From NCBI GenBank assembly GCA_019746155.1, contig JAIESJ010000143.1, forward strand, positions 1-8,659: a DNA stretch of 8,659 nucleotides. The letters run 5' to 3'. The DNA comes from Burkholderiales bacterium. Lineage in GTDB: Bacteria; Pseudomonadota; Gammaproteobacteria; Burkholderiales; SG8-41. Shown here in pieces: positions 5,046 through 8,659 of this stretch. Under the pieces are notes generated by a model. It was not told the origin of the DNA, did no database searches, and worked only from the letters and a program-made list of their open reading frames with translations. Position 1 is the first letter of the stretch, and every line of letters begins with the position of its first letter. A program made the translations under genes and the position numbers.

Positions 5046-6680
5046 ATGCCCAGTTCCAAACCGTACGACGCGCTGATCGTCGGCGGCGGTCATAACGGCC
5101 TGACCTGTGCCTGCTATCTGGCCGGCGCCGGCCTCAAGGTGCGCGTGCTCGAGCGCCGCCCGGTGGTGGGCGGGGCGGCGGTCACCGAGGAGTTTTTCCC
5201 GCGGTTCCGTAATTCGACCGCGAGCTATACGGTAAGCCTGCTGCATCCCACGGTGATCCGCGATCTGCGCCTGGCCGAGCACGGCCTGCGCATCATCGAG
5301 CGCCCGGTTTCCAATTTTCTGCCGCTGTCGGATACGCAATACCTCAAAGTCGGCGGTTCGCTCGCCGCGACGCAGGCCGAGGTGGCGCGCTACTCGAAGC
5401 GCGATGCGGAGCGGCTTCCCGCGTACTACGCCATGCTCGAGCAGGCGGCCGCCGTGCTGCGCAGCCTGTTGCTGGAAACGCCGCCCAACGTCGGCGGTGG
5501 TCTGCGGGATATCGTAAGCGTACTCAAGACCGGCAACCGCGTGCGCAAGCTCGACATGGCGGCGCGCCGCGACCTGCTCGATCTGTTGACCAAAAGCGCG
5601 GGTGACCTGCTCGACAGCTGGTTCGAATCCGGACCGATCAAGGCGGCATTCGGCTTCGACGCCATCGTCGGCAATTTCGCGAGTCCCTATACGCCGGGCT
5701 CGGCCTACGTGCTGCTGCACCACGTGTTCGGCGAAGTGAACGGCAAGCGCGGCGCCTGGGGGCATGCAGTCGGCGGCATGGGCGCGATCACGCAGGCGAT
5801 GGCGCAGGAGGCGCGCCACCGCGGCGTGGAGATCGATACCGACTGCGAAGTGGTCAAGGTGTGCGTGGACGGCCGCGGCACGCAGGGCGTGCAGCTGGCC
5901 GACGGGCGCGTGATCGAGGCGCGTTGTGTCGTGTCCAACCTCAATCCGAAACTGCTGTACCTGAAGCTGATCGATGAAAGCGCGCTCGATGCCGAGTTCG
6001 TGCAGCGCATCCGCAACTGGAAATGCGGCTCGGCGACTTTCCGCATGAACGTGGCGCTCGCCGAACTGCCGGACTTTTCCTGCCTGCCGGGGAAATCGGT
6101 CGGGGACCACCACAAATCCGGTATCATCATCGCGCCGTCCTTGCGCTACATGGAACAGGCCTATTTCGATGCACGTACTTACGGCTGTTCGCGCGCGCCG
6201 GTTGTGGAGGTGCTGATCCCGTCCACCGTCGACGACACGCTGGCGCCGCCGGGGAAACACGTCGCCAGCCTGTTCTGCCAGCACTTCAATCCGCAGCTGC
6301 CCAATGACCTCGACTGGGACGAAATCAAGGAGCCCGCCGCCGACCTCGTGATCGACACCGTCACCCGTTATGCGCCGAACTTCAAGGCAGCCGTGCTGGG
6401 GCGAAAAGTGCTCTCGCCGCTCGATCTCGAACGCGAGTTCGGGCTCACCGGCGGCGACATTTTTCACGGCGCGTTGACGCTCGACCAGTTGTGGAGCGCG
6501 CGCCCGGTGCTGGGCCACGCCGATTATCGCGGGCCCGTAAAAGGGCTCTACATGTGCGGCGCCGGCACCCATCCCGGCGGCGGCGTGACCGGCATTCCCG
6601 GTCACAATGCCGCGCGCGAGATCATCCGGGATTTCAAGCGCGGCAGGTTCAACGCGAAGCGCAAATCAGGAGCCCTCTGA
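5046..6680 (+). CDS. FAD-dependent oxidoreductase, PYROXD2/phytoene-desaturase-like
   Basis: Flavoprotein of 544 residues in the amine-oxidase/CrtI superfamily. The N-terminus carries a Rossmann dinucleotide site: DALIVGGGHNGL (8-19) with the GxGxxG variant GGGHNG, and E36 at the end of the second strand (VRVLERR) for the FAD ribose. VVGGAAVTEE (40-49) is the usual post-Rossmann block. The C-terminal FAD-closing motif is LYMCGAGTHPGGGVTGIPGHNAARE (about 501-525), characteristic of the group that includes human PYROXD2 and bacterial 'phytoene dehydrogenase-related' proteins. Carotenoid synthesis is unlikely, as no crtB/crtE neighbour is seen; the true substrate is unknown. The start is chosen because the Rossmann motif follows at once. 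No Shine-Dalgarno precedes the ATG. It begins 54 bp after the tRNA with no visible terminator between, so read-through transcription is possible. The MFS gene starts 8 bp downstream, probably in the same operon. Confidence 0.88.
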   Translation: MPSSKPYDALIVGGGHNGLTCACYLAGAGLKVRVLERRPVVGGAAVTEEFFPRFRNSTASYTVSLLHPTVIRDLRLAEHGLRIIERPVSNFLPLSDTQYLKVGGSLAATQAEVARYSKRDAERLPAYYAMLEQAAAVLRSLLLETPPNVGGGLRDIVSVLKTGNRVRKLDMAARRDLLDLLTKSAGDLLDSWFESGPIKAAFGFDAIVGNFASPYTPGSAYVLLHHVFGEVNGKRGAWGHAVGGMGAITQAMAQEARHRGVEIDTDCEVVKVCVDGRGTQGVQLADGRVIEARCVVSNLNPKLLYLKLIDESALDAEFVQRIRNWKCGSATFRMNVALAELPDFSCLPGKSVGDHHKSGIIIAPSLRYMEQAYFDARTYGCSRAPVVEVLIPSTVDDTLAPPGKHVASLFCQHFNPQLPNDLDWDEIKEPAADLVIDTVTRYAPNFKAAVLGRKVLSPLDLEREFGLTGGDIFHGALTLDQLWSARPVLGHADYRGPVKGLYMCGAGTHPGGGVTGIPGHNAAREIIRDFKRGRFNAKRKSGAL

Positions 6681-6688
6681 CTAAAGCC

Positions 6689-7909
6689 ATGCGGGCGAAT
6701 TCGCAATCGGCCGTGCGGCTGACGCTCACCATGTGCGTAGCCGAAGTGCTGTCCATGACCGGCTTTGCCGCCTACACCGCGCTGCTGCCGCAGATCCAGC
6801 GCGAGTGGGCACTCTCCAACTCCTCGGCCGGGCTCATCAGCGGCGTCTATTTCGCGGGCTACATGGCCGCGGTGCCGATACTGACCAGCCTCACCGACCG
6901 CATCGATTCTCGCCGCGTCTATCTGTGGGCCTGCGTGATTTCCAGCGTCGGTGCCGCGGGCTTTGCGCTGTTCGCGCAAGGGCTGTGGAGCGCGTTGTTG
7001 TTCCAATTCCTGATCGGCTTCGGGCTGGGCGGCACTTACATGCCGGGGCTCAAGAACCTCACCGATCATCTCGAAGGCAGCGCGCAGTCGCGCGCCACGG
7101 CCTTTTACACCGCGAGTTTCGGCATCGGCTCGAGCATCTCCATCGCGGTGTGCGGCAAGCTCGGCGCCGTCTTCGGCTGGCAGTGGGCCTTCATCTTCGG
7201 CACCGTCGGACCGCTGCTTGCGGCAGCGCTGGTGAATCTGGCGATGCCGAAAGGCATGACCCATCCCGAGCACATCGCACCGCCGGCGCTGCTCGATTTC
7301 CGCCCCGTGCTCGAAAACCGCGCGACACGCGCTTACATTTTAGGTTACGCCGCCCACAACTACGAACTGTTCGGCCAGCGCTCGTGGATGGTGGCGTTCC
7401 TGGTTTTTTCCGCTTCGCTGCAGCCCGCCGATTCGCCGATGCTGTGGAGCGCGGCGACGCTCGCCGCCATCATTAACATGCTGGGTCCCGTGATGAGCGT
7501 GTCGGGCAATGAGCTGGCGATTCGTTTCGGGCGCCAGCGAGTGATCTTCACCTTCATGACGCTGTCGGGGCTGACGGCGTGCGTGCTGGGCTTCACCGCG
7601 GCCTTGCCGTGGCTGCTGGTGTTCCTGCTGATGTGCGTGCACTACGGCCTGATGCTCGGTGATTCCGCGGCGCTGACCTCGGGCGCCATCGCGTCCGCGC
7701 CGCCCGGACTGCGCGGCGCGAGCATGGCCATCTATTCGCTCATCGGCTTCAGCGCCGCGTTTCTCGCGCCGCTGGTGTTCGGCGTGGTACTCGACTTGGC
7801 CGGCGGCAACAAGAACACGGTTGCGTGGGGTTTTGCCTTCGCCAGCATTGGCATTTTTGGTGCGCTCTCGCCGCTGGCGCGCTGGCTGCACGCCCGCGGG
7901 CCGGTGTAG
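6689..7909 (+). CDS. MFS transporter, 12 transmembrane helices, substrate unknown
   Basis: Major Facilitator Superfamily inner-membrane transporter of 406 residues, a normal size. Hydrophobic segments alternate with short loops, consistent with 12 helices in two six-helix halves, and a longer central loop at about 188-212 (KGMTHPEHIAPPALLDFRP). The loop after helix 2 holds an MFS motif-A variant, LTDRIDSRRVYL (68-79). GLGGTYMPGLKNLTDHL (112-128) resembles the helix 4-5 region of anion/metabolite importers. No substrate can be named. ATG 6689 is preferred: AGGAG at 6668-6672 lies 16 bases away, which is long. The frame stays open upstream into the oxidoreductase gene, where a CTG at 6677 overlaps the preceding TGA and would sit only four bases from AGGAG; a non-standard start there cannot be excluded. 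The 8-bp gap implies translational coupling with the FAD oxidoreductase, so transport and oxidation of related compounds is plausible but inferred. Confidence 0.88.
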   Translation: MRANSQSAVRLTLTMCVAEVLSMTGFAAYTALLPQIQREWALSNSSAGLISGVYFAGYMAAVPILTSLTDRIDSRRVYLWACVISSVGAAGFALFAQGLWSALLFQFLIGFGLGGTYMPGLKNLTDHLEGSAQSRATAFYTASFGIGSSISIAVCGKLGAVFGWQWAFIFGTVGPLLAAALVNLAMPKGMTHPEHIAPPALLDFRPVLENRATRAYILGYAAHNYELFGQRSWMVAFLVFSASLQPADSPMLWSAATLAAIINMLGPVMSVSGNELAIRFGRQRVIFTFMTLSGLTACVLGFTAALPWLLVFLLMCVHYGLMLGDSAALTSGAIASAPPGLRGASMAIYSLIGFSAAFLAPLVFGVVLDLAGGNKNTVAWGFAFASIGIFGALSPLARWLHARGPV

Positions 7910-7955
7910 AACTGCGGCCAGCGTGGCATCCCGGAGCCCTGCGACGGGCGTCCTG

Positions 7956-8659
7956 CTACGGCAATTTTGCGCCCGGGGTACGCATCGACTCGCGCAGTAT
8001 TCCTTCGGCTCTGAGAATGACGGGCCGGTCTACCATTTTTCCGTCCACCGAAACGGCGCCACCGCTTGCTGCTGCGGCTGCTTCCACAACGCGTTTCGCC
8101 CACGCTATCTCCTCGGCACTAGGATAAAAGCACTCGTTCACTGGCGCGACCTGCTTCGGGTGGATGCAGAGCTTCCCGCCGAACCCGAGGCGTTTAGCCC
8201 GCAATGCGTCGTTTCGCACGACTCGCGTATCGTTGATCTCGACGGTGACGCCGTCCACCGGCGGCTGGAGCCCGGCGAGGCGGGAGGCAAGCACGAGCTC
8301 CGAGCGGAAATACAGCAGCTCCTCGCCCTCACCGGTGATGCCGAGGTCGACTTGGAAATCGATCGACCCGAACACCAGCCGCTGTACCCAAGGCACCGCG
8401 CACAGCGCCGCTAGATTGGCGAAGCCGCGCGCCGTCTCGATAAGCGGCAGAACGGGAACACCGGCGGGCAGGCGCTGCGTCGCGTGGCGCAGATGCTCCG
8501 GGTCTTCGGCTTTCGGCACGACTACCCCGCCCGCGCCGATCGCTGCACACAGCTTCAGGTCCTCTTCGAACCACTCGGTCTCCGGGCCGTTCACACGCAC
8601 GAAAACCCCGGCTGCGCCGCGCAGGTCGCGCGACGCCGCATCGCGCGCCACGGCTTTGT
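7956..8659 (-). CDS. HpcH/HpaI-CitE family CoA-ester lyase, C-terminal part (5' end outside window)
   Basis: Member of the TIM-barrel aldolase family that includes citrate lyase beta subunit, malyl-CoA/citramalyl-CoA lyases and malyl-CoA thioesterases; they cleave or hydrolyse C-C bonded CoA esters with Mg2+. About 234 residues remain, and the frame is still open at the window edge; the GTG at 8651-8649 is an internal valine codon, not a start. Visible family blocks, in order: VVVPKAED, LPLIETARG (the glutamate is a Mg2+ ligand), VFGSIDFQVDLG (the aspartate is the second ligand) and LGFGGKLCIHPKQV. The N-terminal FVPG and LEDAV blocks of the family are missing because of the cut. The gene converges on the MFS gene with a 46-bp gap, so they are not in one operon. 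Substrate unknown; CitE-like stand-alone lyases outside citrate lyase operons commonly act in methylaspartate, itaconate/citramalate or dicarboxylate breakdown. Confidence 0.9.
   Translation of the reverse strand, partial: KAVARDAASRDLRGAAGVFVRVNGPETEWFEEDLKLCAAIGAGGVVVPKAEDPEHLRHATQRLPAGVPVLPLIETARGFANLAALCAVPWVQRLVFGSIDFQVDLGITGEGEELLYFRSELVLASRLAGLQPPVDGVTVEINDTRVVRNDALRAKRLGFGGKLCIHPKQVAPVNECFYPSAEEIAWAKRVVEAAAAASGGAVSVDGKMVDRPVILRAEGILRESMRTPGAKLP

Noticed and set aside
4926..6605. 559-codon open frame on the minus strand opposite the FAD oxidoreductase
   Set aside because: Its protein is rich in His, Arg, Ala and Val with no recognisable motifs, it runs through the tRNA gene, and the opposite strand encodes a clear flavoprotein. 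It is the usual antisense shadow of a GC-rich gene.
7899..7919. Possible terminator at the convergent MFS/lyase junction
   Set aside because: GGCCG and CGGCC can form a 5-bp stem, but the loop is 11 bases and no T-run follows on either strand; pairing this short is expected by chance in such GC-rich sequence.
4915..8659. Genomic island starting at tRNA-Arg
   Set aside because: No integrase, no duplicated tRNA 3' end in the window and no shift in base composition downstream of the tRNA.

Overview
The window is about 8.7 kb of GC-rich, densely coding bacterial chromosome. Protein content and gene style point to a Betaproteobacterium: a split-type glycine decarboxylase (GcvPB), a SlyB-like glycine-zipper lipoprotein, a dihaem membrane-anchored cytochrome c5 like the neisserial one, ApaH, and a PfkB nucleoside kinase of the Burkholderia type. 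The genus cannot be read from the sequence. Nothing indicates a plasmid, phage, insertion sequence or CRISPR; the content is mostly housekeeping.

Left part, plus strand (2-3041): the 3' half of gcvPB, a PfkB-type nucleoside/sugar kinase, a small glycine-zipper outer-membrane lipoprotein and a PlsC-like acyltransferase. The first three are closely spaced and are probably co-transcribed. The acyltransferase appears to have its own promoter, with a TATAAT box placed so close to the ATG that a leaderless mRNA is predicted.

Middle, minus strand (2962-4860): a dihaem cytochrome c5 with a good sigma70 promoter and a textbook intrinsic terminator, then apaH (diadenosine tetraphosphate hydrolase). 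The 3' end of apaH overlaps the 3' end of the acyltransferase by 80 bp, tail to tail. The 168-bp gap between cytochrome and apaH holds the terminator plus two arrays of 7-bp repeats. One is exact, (GTGAAGG)x3, and sits where the apaH Shine-Dalgarno should be. The other is degenerate and abuts the cytochrome stop codon.

Right part (4895-8659): a tRNA-Arg(CCG) transcribed divergently from the cytochrome, then a PYROXD2/phytoene-desaturase-like FAD oxidoreductase and a 12-TM MFS transporter 8 bp downstream, probably one operon. Converging on them is the C-terminal part of a CitE/HpcH-type CoA-ester lyase, which runs off the window edge. Oxidoreductase, transporter and lyase may share a catabolic theme, but no substrate can be named.

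I found no clearly new multi-gene system. The points most worth a second look are the heptamer repeats in the apaH leader, the convergent plsC/apaH overlap, the predicted leaderless start and the uncharacterised oxidoreductase-transporter pair.
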